Below are positions 1 through 10,234 of a DNA stretch of 64,000 bases, one piece after another. The notes under the pieces are model-generated. The model was not told the DNA's origin, ran no database searches, and saw nothing but the letters and a program-made list of their open reading frames with translations. The stretch spans positions 19,540,701 through 19,604,700 of the forward strand of contig OY540816.1 of the NCBI GenBank assembly GCA_961205875.1, given 5' to 3'. Source of the stretch: Sialis fuliginosa. Taxonomy: Eukaryota; Arthropoda; Insecta; Megaloptera; Sialidae. Both the position numbers and the translations under genes were made by a program. Position 1 is the stretch's first letter. The number at the start of each line of letters is the position of its first letter.

Positions 1-97
1 ATTGGGAAGAAATAATGTTACTGAGCACAATCACCCGGCGGATGTTAAAAGACTCATAAATGCAAACAAATTGAATTTAACTCTATCGGATATTTGA
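1..97 (+). CDS. FLYWCH exon, 3' part (cut by left edge)
   Basis: The reading frame enters at base 2 and ends in TGA at 95-97, giving about 31 residues. It keeps the EHNHP zinc-ligand pair and the LNLTLSDI tail seen in the next exons. The acceptor and the cysteine half lie outside the window. This shows that the array continues to the left. Confidence 0.85.
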   Translation, partial: LGRNNVTEHNHPADVKRLINANKLNLTLSDI

Positions 98-449
98 TAG
101 TTTTTTTGTAATTGTATTATGTTAATTAAAAGTGATGTAGAATTTATGAAAATGAACGTTTTTAATAAAATTTTAATTTTGTTTTCGAAGTTTTAAGAAT
201 TCTTCAGTATCTATCTAAAAACAAATTCAAATATATAAATACTATATTATATAAATGTAAGTCCAATAAGTAATGAAAACAAAAGAAGTTTCACTTAAAT
301 CGTGCGCTTATGTGGGTGAAGCACACACCATTTTTTTTAACTTAAAATCAGTAATAAAATACAATTTTTAAATTGAATGTCTCTTGGTTTGACCTATTCG
401 AATTTTAATTAGAAGAAGATATTTTATTGAATAAAGATATTTATTTCAG
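98..449. other. AT-rich spacer, no gene seen
   Basis: This stretch holds the likely 3' UTR of the first exon and the polypyrimidine/acceptor TTATTTCAG of the next. No other coding or structured element was recognised. Confidence 0.6.
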
Positions 450-706
450 ATACTTATTTCATTGCATCGAGATATAGAAAACCCTTGCTTGTTGTAAATG
501 GGTATGTGTTTCACAACAGACAAGTTATTGGAACTTGGAAACAGTGGACTTGCGTGAAACGGAAAGATGGTTGCAAAGTAGCATATATATCTCAAGATGG
601 CTTTTTAAGATTAGGAAGAAATAAAATTACAGAACACAACCACCCGGTGGATATTAATAGACTTCAAAATGAAAGAAAATTGAATTTGACTTTATCAGAT
701 CTTTGA
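450..706 (+). CDS. mod(mdg4)-like: FLYWCH zinc-finger terminal exon, block A
   Basis: Acceptor TTATTTCAG ends at 449. Exon bases AT complete a split codon (D if the donor gives G), then 84 codons and a stop. The order is YFI..S, KPLLVVNGYVF, W-T-C, a second Cys after 6 residues, LRLGR, EHNHP and LNLTLSDL. These match FLYWCH positions F, L, Y/F, W, C and H. Known family role: FLYWCH tails give mod(mdg4) isoforms different DNA or protein partners at chromatin; the partner here is unknown. AATAAA lies at 744-749. Confidence 0.88.
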
Positions 707-854
707 TGAATTATTTTGTAATTGTATTATAATATTTAAAAGTAATAAATTATGCATTCAAAATTTACTTTAATATTTCGCGTATCCTAATTTTTATCTC
801 CACTAAAATCCTAATGAGGAGGGTTTTCAGAATAAATATAGATGCTTTATTCAA

Positions 855-1235
855 TTAAGCGTCGATTACATTGAGCGAGTTTATAAGCTAACAAGCCAGC
901 TTGTTAGCTTATAAATTCGCTCAGTGTAATCATGTTCACAAGCTAACAAGCTGCTTGTAAACAATCTACTACAAAATTTGAAAACCAGGCTACTTTACTC
1001 GCTGGCTTGTTAGCTTGTAAACTAGCCGTGTGTCATCATAGTAGATAGTTCGCTAGCTGCTAGTATGTATCTCGGTTATTCCTGGTTTCAGTGTCTATAA
1101 AATGTATTCACAACACGTGGTTTACTCGCTATCTAGTTGGCTACTGAGCGAGTGGAAAGTTTTGTGTGTCATCATCACTATCTTACAAATTAAGAAGCCA
1201 GCTTGTAACAAGCTCAACTGCAAATACCTTTTTTT
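855..1235. mobile_element. TTAA-flanked MITE, copy 1 (3' truncated)
   Basis: TTAA at 855-858 is followed by GCGTCGATTACATTGAGCGAG, the same terminus as the complete copy at 18459-18906. The interior is made of AGCTTGTAAC/GCTGGCTTGTTAGC motifs in both orientations, so it can fold strongly. Similarity stops near 1235, before the expected right terminus. Confidence 0.75.
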
Positions 1236-1506
1236 TGTTCTACACTTTGTATATTTCTCTCTTACAAATTATAGTTATATTTTTGCTCTACACTAAAATT
1301 TTCTTTCCACTTGCAATTTTTCAACTACACAAATTAGCTTTTACAACTGCAGTTTTCATTTTTGGAACTGCAGAAATAGGCTGCAACTACACACTAATAT
1401 AACCCCTGTACAATCCTTTTGAAAACTGGAAACTAGTTTCTTAGTCACTTAAACTAAATATAACCTTAACCACAATAAAACAATATTACTCGACTTTAAA
1501 AAAAGT

Positions 1507-1535
1507 CCTCATCAGGAACCTTGCGAAGTCAAATA
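1507..1535 (-). other. Degenerate hammerhead-like core
   Basis: On the minus strand CTGATGA is followed by a GGACTT/AAAGTC-type stem, but the GAAA strand reads GAGTAA. Flanking sequence (AACCACAATAAAACAAT) is shared with the better copy near 39900, so this is a mutated member of the same repeat. Confidence 0.4.
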
Positions 1536-1622
1536 ACATTGTTTTATTATGGTCAAATTGTACATATTTAGTTTATGTGAGCTTTATTCCATATTAATAA
1601 CAATATTAAATGTTTATTTCAG

Positions 1623-1882
1623 ATATATATTTCATTGAATCAAGATCTAAAAACCCCATGCTTGTTGTAAATGGGCATCTATTTCGAAACAGACATAATT
1701 CTGAATCATGTACTAAATACTGGACTTGTGTAGATATGCACAAAGGTTGTAGAGTCTCATACATTTCCAAAGAAGGTCGCTTATGCTTGGGGAGAGCTAG
1801 AACCACTGAACACTGTCATCCACTAGATGTTACAAAAACTAAAAATAAAATAAAAATGAATTTAACTCTAGCTGATATTTGA
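1623..1882 (+). CDS. mod(mdg4)-like: FLYWCH exon, block A, H-C-H variant
   Basis: The acceptor ...TTTATTTCAG ends at 1622; phase 1, first bases AT; 86 residues. Fold residues KNPMLVVNGHLF, W-T-C and C-x6-C (CVDMHKGC) are present. The usual EHNHP is EHCHP, which puts an extra cysteine between the two histidines. The tail is MNLTLADI. An AATAAA follows near 2205. Confidence 0.88.
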
Positions 1883-2334
1883 ATATTTTTGTAATTTTAT
1901 TATGTTAAGAATTGTGTATTGGACTATTATTTAATTCTTTCGAAAATAACACGTATAATACTAGATATTAAGATTTTTACGTTCAAATGCTAGTGTTCCA
2001 AATGTCCATTTCATTATTTTATTTAAATATTTTTAATAAAGTACCTAATTCTATAAAAATTTTGCCTCAAGAAATTCGAAAGATGGTAAATTGATATTTA
2101 CAATAATCATTTTATTATAATATTATCTTTTTGTATTTCCATTATGTACTATTATTCTTTATTTTTTGTATATACATATTTCACACTCTGTATGAATCTT
2201 CGAGAATAAATTTATTATCAGTATTATTAATATTGTTTATTCGCTAATCCCCCCACTAAAATCTTAACGGTAAATAAATTTAGCTACTATAGACGTGCGG
2301 ATTACCCCGTCTAACTCGGTTAGAAATGTTATTA

Positions 2335-2900
2335 ACCAACCATCAACGTTCTAATGGCTAAAAATGATTTTTTTTAATTCCTTTTTTATGAAGATTTATA
2401 TTTGTTAAACAAATAATTGTTATTTTTATTTTTTCGGTCCCATTAGCCTATGTTTTAGCTTTGGATCAAAAGATAATTAATTAAGTGCTCAATTCATAAA
2501 TCTAGTAATTTTTAAGACATGTTATAACGAACATATCTTTAAAAATATTCGATCTATGAATTGAGCACTTGAGATCTTTTTTGTAAGAAATTTAATTCTC
2601 TATATTATGCTGCTGTAAGAAATTAAAATAAATGCATTTTTCAACGAGATATTCACGCATAAATAAAAAAAAGAATTTTTCCAATGTTAATCAAATGGGA
2701 AAAATACTCGGTTTCCGCCGTTCACAGGTTTGATCTACAAGTCTGAACTTTTGATCCAAAGCTAAAACATAGGCCTGCGAGACTGAAAAAATAAAAATAA
2801 AATTAAAAAAACACCCTAGTATATATATGTTTTTTCTCAGAAAAAGTTATGGAATTTATTAAAATCATTTTTATCCACTAGAAGAACGTTGATGGTTGGT
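2335..2900. repeat. Foldback repeat with inverted arms
   Basis: ACCAACCATCAACGTTCTA near 2335 reappears inverted at about 2882-2900, followed inwards by AAAATGATTTT-like sequence. An inner inverted pair (TTTTAGCTTTGGATCAAAAG and its complement) lies at 2453 and 2750. The interior 2490-2810 is also present at about 34845-35215, so it is a dispersed family. No ORF. Confidence 0.65.
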
Positions 2901-2980
2901 GTATTCGAAATAGGAGTAATCCGATCGCCTACTTACTACTTTATTCAATAGAAATAACACTAATAAAATTTTCATTTCAG

Positions 2981-3255
2981 ATTTATATTTCATTACATCA
3001 ATCCACAAAAAACCCATGCTTGTTGTAAATGGATATGTATTCCGAAACAGGCATGATTACGGACCAAGTAAATACTGGACTTGTATAAACTGGAAAGATG
3101 GTTGTAGGGTATCATTGATTTCCGATGAAGACCGTTTAATATTGAGACGAGCTAGAATTATCGAACACAACCATCCGGCAGATATTAATAATCTTATAAA
3201 TAAAAGAAAATTGACTTGTCCTTATCGAACTTTTGGTGATTTTATTAATATGTAA
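2981..3255 (+). CDS. mod(mdg4)-like: FLYWCH exon, block A, alternative tail
   Basis: TTCATTTCAG ends at 2980; phase 1; 91 residues. Finger: WTC with C-x6-C (CINWKDGC), LILRRARIIEHNHPAD. Unlike most of the block it ends KLTCPYRTFGDFINM instead of LNLTLSDI. The exon at 6379 has the same type of tail (NCPY...), so these two are sisters separated by four other exons. Confidence 0.88.
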
Positions 3256-3401
3256 TTTTCGTGTATAAATGTGTGTATCAACCCGTATCAGTCATAAAAT
3301 ATACATGTCGTAATTATCTTGTTATGGGTTTTTCCTCTTCCTAATCCCTACCTCAGTGATTTTTTTTACTTTATACACTAATAATATTCAAATATTTTCA
3401 G

Positions 3402-3658
3402 ATATTCATTTCATTAAATCGAAACACAGTAAACCAATGCTCGTTGTAAATGGGCACATTTTTCGAAAAAGAAAAGATATTGGATCAGAGAAAAAATGGA
3501 CTTGTGTAAATTGGGACAATGGTTGTAAAGTATCATACCATACCAAAGAAGGTTACTTAACATTGGGAAGATCTGGAATTGCTGAGCATAATCATCCAGT
3601 AGATATAAATAGACTTATAAATAAAACAAAAATGAATTTAACTTTATGGGATATCTGA
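3402..3658 (+). CDS. mod(mdg4)-like: FLYWCH exon, block A
   Basis: The acceptor TATTTTCAG ends at 3401, only 146 bases after the previous stop, so the polyadenylation region of the previous exon and this intron end are packed together. 85 residues: KPMLVVNGHIF, WTC, C-x6-C (CVNWDNGC), TLGRSGIAEHNHPVD, tail MNLTLWDI. Confidence 0.88.
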
Positions 3659-3989
3659 TGATATTATTTTTATGTTGGTAGTGATTTATTATTTATTTAT
3701 TTATATTTATATATTATTATAAGTACTCCCAATTCATAAATATAACATCATAATATGTCGTATTTATTGGCTTACTGATATTTTTATCCCCACTGGAATC
3801 CTTAAGGGGTAACATCACTATGATTTTGAAATAAAAAATGTTTTTGCTTAAACAATACTTTAACATCATAAAAAAGAATACATTTAAAATTTCCTACCAT
3901 ATTTATAGTTGTTTTCTTCCTGAACGATATCATGAATAATTTTAAGATGTTAGATATTCTATTAAATTAAAATAACATTTTTATTTCAG
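3659..3989. other. AT-rich spacer, no gene seen
   Basis: Contains ATTTATTTATTTATATTTATA runs after the upstream stop and the TTTATTTCAG acceptor of the next exon. Nothing else recognised. Confidence 0.6.
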
Positions 3990-4246
3990 ATATTTATTTC
4001 ATTGAATCAAGTCACAAAAAACCAATGCTTGTTGTAAATGGTCATATGTTTCAAAACAGGCATAAATATGGAGCATGGAAACGATGGGCTTGTGTAGAAA
4101 GGAATAGGGGCTGCAACGTATCTTACGCATCCCAAAATGGCATTTTGAGATTGGGAAGAAATAAAGTAACTGAACACAATCACCCTCCAGATTTTATTTT
4201 ACTTGAAAAAAAAAGAAAGTTAAATTTAACTTTATGGGATATTTAG
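3990..4246 (+). CDS. mod(mdg4)-like: FLYWCH exon, block A
   Basis: Phase-1 exon of 85 residues after TTATTTCAG. Finger positions: KPMLVVNGHMF, W-A-C in place of W-T-C, C-x6-C (CVERNRGC), LRLGRNKVTEHNHPPD, tail LNLTLWDI. A TAATAATAATAAATAATAAT stretch just after the stop includes an AATAAA. Confidence 0.88.
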
Positions 4247-4700
4247 TAAATTGTCTATAATATAATTGTTTATCTTATAATAATAATAAATAATAATAAT
4301 AATATGTTGTAACTATTCACTTATCCTTATTTCTATCACCACCAAAAATCCAATCGCTAAAAAACTTAAAAAATAATTTATTAATAATGTATACTTAAAT
4401 AAATTAAGTATACATTTAAAATAATTCTTCCACATCCTATCGCAGGCTACCGGGCCAGGATTTTCAACGAGTCTCCTTCTGATAAAAAACATTTTTTTAC
4501 GACAACCAAAAAAATAACTAATAAAGTTCATTTATTTATCCCCCCCCCCCAGTACCGATTCACCAGGCTGAAACATTGTCTTAGTCCTGGCTATACTTTA
4601 CCTTCATTTATCACCTAAAATCATACCTAAAAGAATTTTCAGATTAAAGTAAGATATATAAAATAGGAATAACAGTATTCAATATTTTTTTTTATTTCAG
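4247..4700. other. Spacer with C10 tract
   Basis: A run of C residues at about 4541-4550 and AT-rich sequence. A 72-codon minus-strand frame here has no recognisable domain and is not called. Confidence 0.5.
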
Positions 4701-4960
4701 ATATTTATTTTATTGAGTCAAGCCATAGAAAACCAATGCTTGTTCTAAATGATTACATGTTTCGATTGAAGCAAGACTATAGATCATATAAAAAGTGGAT
4801 TTGTGTAGAATGGGACAAAGGTTGTCGAGCATCATACATTTCAAAAGACGGTCGTTTGAGAAGGGGAAGATGTAAAATTATTGAGCACAATCACCCAGCT
4901 GATATAAATAGGCTTCTAAATAGAAGACGATTGAATTTAGCGTTATCAGATGTTTTATAA
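4701..4960 (+). CDS. mod(mdg4)-like: FLYWCH exon, block A
   Basis: TTTATTTCAG ends at 4700; 86 residues in phase 1. KPMLVLNDYMF, W-I-C, C-x6-C (CVEWDKGC), EHNHPAD. The loop before the histidines is unusually arginine-rich (GRLRRGRCK) and has an extra Cys. Tail LNLALSDVL. Confidence 0.88.
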
Positions 4961-5063
4961 AATTATTTGCAATGTTATTATTTTATACTACTAATAAGTA
5001 AACATATAAAACTTGTATAAATGCCCTGACTATTATTTTATTTTAATTTCTATCACCTCCTAC

Positions 5064-5565
5064 CAAGGTATACATATAAAGACAAGATAGTCTCATCAGC
5101 TCCTTGACAAATCAGCGTTGGCGCGGGAACTGACGTCACCACGAAGACATATTCAAATGTTATAAATGTATAATAGAATATCAATTACAAAAAATCCTTT
5201 ATTTACCGTGTTTTCGTATTTTTTTTATATTTTAACTACACATATCATCAAAGAAGTACAATATAACATTGAAAAATCATGAAAAGCTGTCAGATTCACA
5301 GAATGTATTGCCAACTTACGAATAATAAAAATGACGCTTCCCGAATAGACCAAATAGTCTGTGACAGTTTTTTTTTATGAATTGTACTTCTTTGATTGTA
5401 TGCGCTGTTAAAATATCAGAAAATACGAAAATAAGGATTTTTTTGTAATTGATATTCTATTATACATTTATAACATTTGAATATGTCTTCGTGATGACGT
5501 CAATTCCTGCGCCAACGCTAATTGGTAAAGGAGCTGATGAGACTACCTTGATTTTATATACCTTG
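5064..5565. mobile_element. Foldback (MULE-like) element, 9-bp TSD
   Basis: Exact 9-bp direct repeats ACCTCCTAC lie at 5055-5063 and 5566-5574. The element starts CAAGGTATA and ends TATACCTTG, with imperfect inverted arms of well over 150 bp (for example GTCTCATCAGCTCCTT and its complement). No ORF. Long arms plus a 9-bp duplication fit Mutator-like foldback elements. A second member is at 22169-22680. Confidence 0.85.
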
Positions 5566-5623
5566 ACCTCCTACGATCTAATCGAGAAAATATTTCAGTA
5601 ATAATATTAAACTTTTATTTCAG

Positions 5624-5883
5624 GCATCTATTTTGTTGAATCAATGTTTAAAAAACCATTACTTGTTGTTGATGGACACGTGTTTCGAATCAGGAAGGAA
5701 TTAGGATTACGTAAATACTGGACTTGCATAAACTGGAAGAAAGGTTGTAGAGTGTCACTGATTTCCGAAAAAGGCAACCTAATGTTGAGAAAAGCTAAAT
5801 ACACTGAGCACAACCATTCGGTAGATTTTGATAATCTTACAAATAAAACAAAATTGAATAGAACTTTATCAGACTTTTGGTGA
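5624..5883 (+). CDS. mod(mdg4)-like: FLYWCH exon, block A
   Basis: The acceptor TTTATTTCAG ends at 5623. Here the first exon bases are GC, so the split codon would be G rather than D. 86 residues: KPLLVVDGHVF, WTC, C-x6-C (CINWKKGC), EHNHSVD (Pro replaced by Ser), tail LNRTLSDFW. Confidence 0.87.
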
Positions 5884-6378
5884 TTTTTTTATATTATAAA
5901 ATATAGATATAGAGGATGTCCACATTCTGGAAAATCAGGGAAAAGGAAGGATGGTCCAAAGCGGTCATTGAAAGTCTAGGAATTTACTAAAAATCTGGAA
6001 GATGCAAAATGCAGTGAAAAAGACAGTTTTAGGAAAATTCAGGTTACAAATCGTGAAGCTTCATTTTGCGAGTGGTTTAAAATGCTTTGATCTTAAAATT
6101 AGAAGTTGTAAATCTGATTTGAGTTTGTAAAGAATCGATATTATTCTCGAAGATTCGGTCAAGAAATTTGGAATGTATAATCAATTTGTGTACACCTTGC
6201 TATTATTAATTTATAATTACTATTATATTATTAACTAATATAAGTAATAAAGAATATATTTAAAATGTTAATGATTTTTGGGTGTTCCTAAATCCTACCT
6301 CATTGCACAATTTCGATAAGATATTTTTGATAGAATAAAGACATTCTATCAATATAACTAATTATATTCAAATTTCAG
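5884..6378. other. AT-rich spacer, no gene seen
   Basis: Includes AATAAAGAAT near 6247 as a possible polyadenylation signal. No repeats or ORFs recognised. Confidence 0.5.
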
Positions 6379-6653
6379 ATATTTATTTTATTGGATCAAT
6401 ACACAATAAACCCTTGCTTGTTATAAATGGACACGTATTTCGAATCAGATTTGAAAAACGATTACGTAAATATTGGTCTTGTGTAAAATGGAGACAGGGT
6501 TGTAGAGTATCATTCACTTCCGAAGAAGACCGCTTAATATTGAGAAGAACTACAAACACCGAACATAATCATCCAGCAGATATTAATAAACTTATCAATA
6601 AAACAACATTGAACTGCCCATATCAACTTGCTGATGATTTTTTTGATGAGTAA
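6379..6653 (+). CDS. mod(mdg4)-like: FLYWCH exon, block A, alternative tail
   Basis: AAATTTCAG ends at 6378; 91 residues in phase 1. KPLLVINGHVF, W-S-C, C-x6-C (CVKWRQGC), LILRRTTNTEHNHPAD, tail LNCPYQLADDFFDE. The LILRR and NCPY features tie it to the exon at 2981. Confidence 0.88.
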
Positions 6654-6965
6654 TTTTATTTTGTTGATATTAATGGTATCACTGGACCCCGTGGCATTAT
6701 GACTTCCACTAAATGAAATCTTTAAAATAACGGATTTTCTGATAATGACACTTACTTTTTTCATTAGGAATATCTGTTATTTATTAAGAAAATTATATTT
6801 AAAGTCTACATAACAGTATTCTCTTAGTGATAAATTTACAAAGTGGAAATTTCTAAATGTCATGGAGTGCCTAATTACCAAATAAATATATGTATGGATA
6901 TCAATAAAGTTGACTTATTAAAGTGATGATAATTTTCTTAGTATCGACCTTTCCTAAATTCTTAT

Positions 6966-7368
6966 CCAAAGCCGGGCAAACTAGAGATCCTGCGAGAACT
7001 AGTGAGAGAAGAATAAGGGTTCATACTGTTGTCCTTTTTTCTCTATTCAAGAGAGACAAGTATAGAATGAAGCAATCGCTGTATCTCTTCCTCATAACCA
7101 AACCAGTATTTGAGTTGTATGACGGCGAAAGTTGTTGTCTTTTTTGCTGTGGTCGATGTAACGTTCTCCTAAACGTTTCGCCGCTCTTTACTGGTGGCAT
7201 CTTCAGACCACAGCATAACAACCCGGAACATTTTAAATATTTCAACGGCGATGGTTGCTTATGAAGGAAAAAAGACAGCGAGCGTTCTATACTATACCGG
7301 TCTCTCTTGTGTCAAAATCTACCTGAAAGTAGTAGATCTTTGGAAGTTAAAGTTTACCCGGCTTTGTC
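6966..7368 (-). mobile_element. Penelope/retrozyme-like repeat with inverted ends
   Basis: AAAGCCGGGCAAACT near 6967 pairs with AGTTTACCCGGCTTT near 7352. The insert is more GC-rich than its surroundings and contains a hammerhead-like core on the minus strand (7175-7206). The short frames in it on both strands have no recognised domain. The exact boundaries are uncertain. Confidence 0.5.
7175..7206 (-). ncRNA. Hammerhead-ribozyme-like motif
   Basis: Read on the minus strand: CTGAAGA, a stem starting TGCC and closing GGC, then GAAAC and GTTTAGG. The CUGANGA...GAAA spacing and the CTGAAGATGCCACC...GGCGAAACGTT style match hammerhead motifs reported in Penelope-like retroelements. Self-cleavage is not shown. 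Confidence 0.5.
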
Positions 7369-7445
7369 CTCCCATTGAAAAATTTCTAGTAGATGTTTGA
7401 GATTAATCAAGAATTTATTCAGTAATAATATTAAAATGTTTTTAG

Positions 7446-7702
7446 GTGTTTATTTTATTGAATCGAGTCGTAAAAAACCAATGCTCGTTGTGAATGGGTA
7501 CGTTTTTCGAAAAAGGCAAGAACTTGTAACAGGGCAACATTGGACTTGTTTAGACTGGAACAAAGGTTGCAAAGTTACATATATTTCCAATGAAGGTCAT
7601 TTGAGATTGGGAAGAAGTGGAATCGCTGACCATAACCATCCGGCGAATAAGAATAGACTTATAAATAAAAGAAAATGGAATTTTACTTCATCTTATCTTT
7701 AA
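7446..7702 (+). CDS. mod(mdg4)-like: FLYWCH exon, block A
   Basis: The acceptor is weak for this array (AAAATGTTTTTAG, ending 7445); the first bases are GT (G residue). 85 residues: KPMLVVNGYVF, WTC, C-x6-C (CLDWNKGC), LRLGRSGIADHNHPAN, tail WNFTSSYL, which departs from LNLTLSDI. Confidence 0.86.
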
Positions 7703-7889
7703 AGTGTTTTTGTTGTTGTAATTTTGTTATGTCAAAAGTTATGTATATATGGCTATGGAAAATATATATTATTATAGCCTATATCTATCCTAAAATATAC
7801 GTATCCTCCAATTCCATTTTTATTTAAAAGATTTCAATTATATGTAAGTTTATACAACAAAAAAATTTACATTGATTTTTTTATTTCAG

Positions 7890-8149
7890 GCATTTATTTT
7901 ATTGAATCAATGCATAAAAAACCATTGCTTGTTCTTAATGGATATGTGTATCGAATTAGCACTGTTTATGGCTGTAGTAAACTATGGACTTGTTTAGAAA
8001 AGGACAGAGGTTGCAGAGTATCATATGTTTTGAAAGAAGGTCACTTAAAAGTGGGAAGAAGAAATAAAATCACTGTACATAATCATCCGACAAATGTTGA
8101 AAGTTATAGTAGTAATAGAAAATTGAATTTGACATTATCGGATATTTGA
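7890..8149 (+). CDS. mod(mdg4)-like: FLYWCH exon, block A
   Basis: TTATTTCAG ends at 7889; starts GC; 86 residues. KPLLVLNGYVYRIS, W-T-C, C-x6-C (CLEKDRGC), VHNHPTN, tail LNLTLSDI. The exon at 9043 is its closest relative, and about 200 bases of downstream flank are shared too (8760-8960 with 9320-9540). Confidence 0.88.
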
Positions 8150-8225
8150 TGTGTCTTTTTATCATTGTGTTATATTTCAATTTTTAGAAGATAATATCAG
8201 ACGGAATTTGGCGAAGTGAGACTTA

Positions 8226-8759
8226 AGGGGTTACATCTAATGTATTAACTAATTTTTACATTTTTTATTGGCTTAAAAAGGATTATAAGCGATTTTTATT
8301 TTTAGAGCTCACTTTCCAAAAAATCACCAAACCGACATAGTCTCGAAAAAAAGTCGACAGTTTTCAAACTTTAAACTCATTTTTATCGAAACTACGTTTT
8401 TAAAAACTGCGGAAATCGTATCTTGGCCATTTTCCATCCGATCGACTTGAAATTTTAACTGTAACTTCTTAGATAGATTTTACATCGAAGTACTCATGAT
8501 TTTTATGATTGGTGAACAATTACGGTTTTTAATAAATAATTTCTAGGTTGTTTTTTTCATCAAGTGATACATTTGTAAATATTGATATTTTTTAATAATT
8601 GTGTGTACTTCTCAAGTAAATAACGAGATGTTTTTTTCTGGATGTTGATCTATGGAAGTTCTGTTTTCCGCAGTGGAGCACATAACCAGTCGCCATTTTG
8701 TTTTATTACTCTAAAAAAAATGTCTCACTTTCCGAAGTAACCATTAGATGTAACCCCTT
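8226..8759. mobile_element. MITE with AGGGGTTACATCTAATG inverted ends
   Basis: AGGGGTTACATCTAATG at 8226-8242 is matched inverted at 8742-8758, and GACTTA occurs just outside on both sides (8220-8225 and 8760-8765). No coding sequence. Superfamily not assigned. Confidence 0.7.
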
Positions 8760-9042
8760 GACTTACCAAAAAATGTTATCTGCTAATAACATGTAACACA
8801 AAAATAAAACTATATTACAAAATATTGATAAATAAACAGTAATAAAATTATTTCAATGTGATCTTTACCTAGAAATTCCTGAAACATTTTGAAAGATTTT
8901 TCAGATAAAACAAATACGTTTTGTTTAATAATAAAAACGATAACTTTAATTCAGGTGTTTGTTTTTTATTCCAACAATTTCGACAGTATAAATATAAAAA
9001 AATTTGTGCAACAAAAAATTTATTTTTAAATTTTGATTTCAG

Positions 9043-9302
9043 ATATTTATTTTGTTAAATCAATGCGTAAAAAACCATTGCTTGTTCTTAACGGATATGT
9101 GTATCGAATTAGCGTTGTGTATGGATGTAGTAAACAATGGACTTGTTTAGAAAAGGACAACGAAGGTTGCAGAGTATCATACATCTCGAAACAAGGTCAA
9201 TTAAAATTGGGAAGAAGTAAAATATCTGTACATAATCATCCGACAAATATCCAAAGATATAGAAATTATAAAAAATTGAATTTAACATTATCGGATATTT
9301 GA
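9043..9302 (+). CDS. mod(mdg4)-like: FLYWCH exon, block A, C-x7-C
   Basis: TTGATTTCAG ends at 9042; 86 residues in phase 1. Very close to the exon at 7890 (KPLLVLNGYVYRIS, VHNHPTN, LNLTLSDI) but one residue longer between the cysteines (CLEKDNEGC). This is a clear one-codon change in the zinc-ligand loop between recent duplicates. Confidence 0.88.
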
Positions 9303-9531
9303 TGTAATTGTGTCATAATGAGACTTAACAATAGAAAAACGTGGTGACTTTTTGTTATCTGCTAGTAATATGTAACATAAAAATAAAACTATATTACAAA
9401 ATATTGATGTTTTAAACAAACAATAACAAAATTATTTCTTTACCTAGAAAATTCTACCAATCCATCCTGAAACTTTTAAAGAAGATATTTCAGATGAAAT
9501 CGAGATTTTTTATTCAACAATAACTTTTTTA

Positions 9532-9590
9532 GGTGTTTATTAAAATGAATTGAGCCATACAACTTAATCTATTACTCGTTTTAATTTTTC
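9532..9590 (+). pseudogene. FLYWCH exon remnant (5' end only)
   Basis: CTTTTTTAGGTGTTTATT followed by GAATTGAGCCATACAA resembles the start of the exon at 7446. A deletion breaks the frame and the cysteine and histidine parts are absent. Its upstream flank duplicates the flank before 8955, so this is a dead copy of a duplicated unit. Confidence 0.5.
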
Positions 9591-10151
9591 GATTCAATCG
9601 AGATTGGAAAAATATAAGTTTGATTTTATCGTTTTCGTATCTTTGCACTTCCCAAACATGATCTGCTTCGCCTTAAAAAATTTCTCGTATAAAATTGATA
9701 AAATGAACATTTTTTTTAAAGTTAACTCAGTTAGATTATTGATAATCCAGTAGTCTTTCTTTACTTTAAATGTTGGTGAGTTTTTATTTGGTAATTTGTG
9801 TCTCTTCAACAGTTGAACTCGCAAAATATGAAAATTATTGTATTGCTCTTACGAGCCAAAATGAATTTATTGTATACTTCGGATAAAATTTAACATTATC
9901 GAGGTTAAAAGGGGTGCTAAATTCTTCATCCAATGAAATAATTATTATTGAATGTTTTTATATCAATTACTTTCTGAGTAATAAGCTCTTAAAAGTTACC
10001 AAATGTATTTTTGTTAACAGTAAGTATAGATTAAAAAATTATTATTACTCAAGTTTCATGTGGTTTTTAATTTTTACCCACGCCAATATTAGACATAAGT
10101 ATTGGTTTTATATATACGTTTTTGTAACTAATAACATATATTTTGTTCCAG

Positions 10152-10192
10152 GTGTCTATTTCATAGAATCGGTAAAAGGAAAAACGACATAA
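10152..10192 (+). pseudogene. FLYWCH exon remnant, truncated
   Basis: TTTTGTTCCAG, then GVYFIESVKGK, then a stop after 13 codons. The splice site and first residues nearly match the intact exon at 11102. A dispersed repeat starts at about 10235, so an insertion or deletion removed the rest. Confidence 0.7.
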
Positions 10193-10234
10193 ACGAAAAT
10201 ATAACGATTTTTTAAATTATAGCTACTATAATTA

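Noticed and set aside
1606..1806. Minus-strand frame opposite a FLYWCH exon (similar cases at 5628, 6534, 35365, 41103, 52242, 56682)
   Set aside because: Antisense shadows of the FLYWCH exons; their apparent similarity to one another only reflects the exon repeats.
6923..7264. 113-codon plus frame plus overlapping minus frames
   Set aside because: Falls in a hammerhead-bearing repeat with inverted ends; frames on both strands and no domain.
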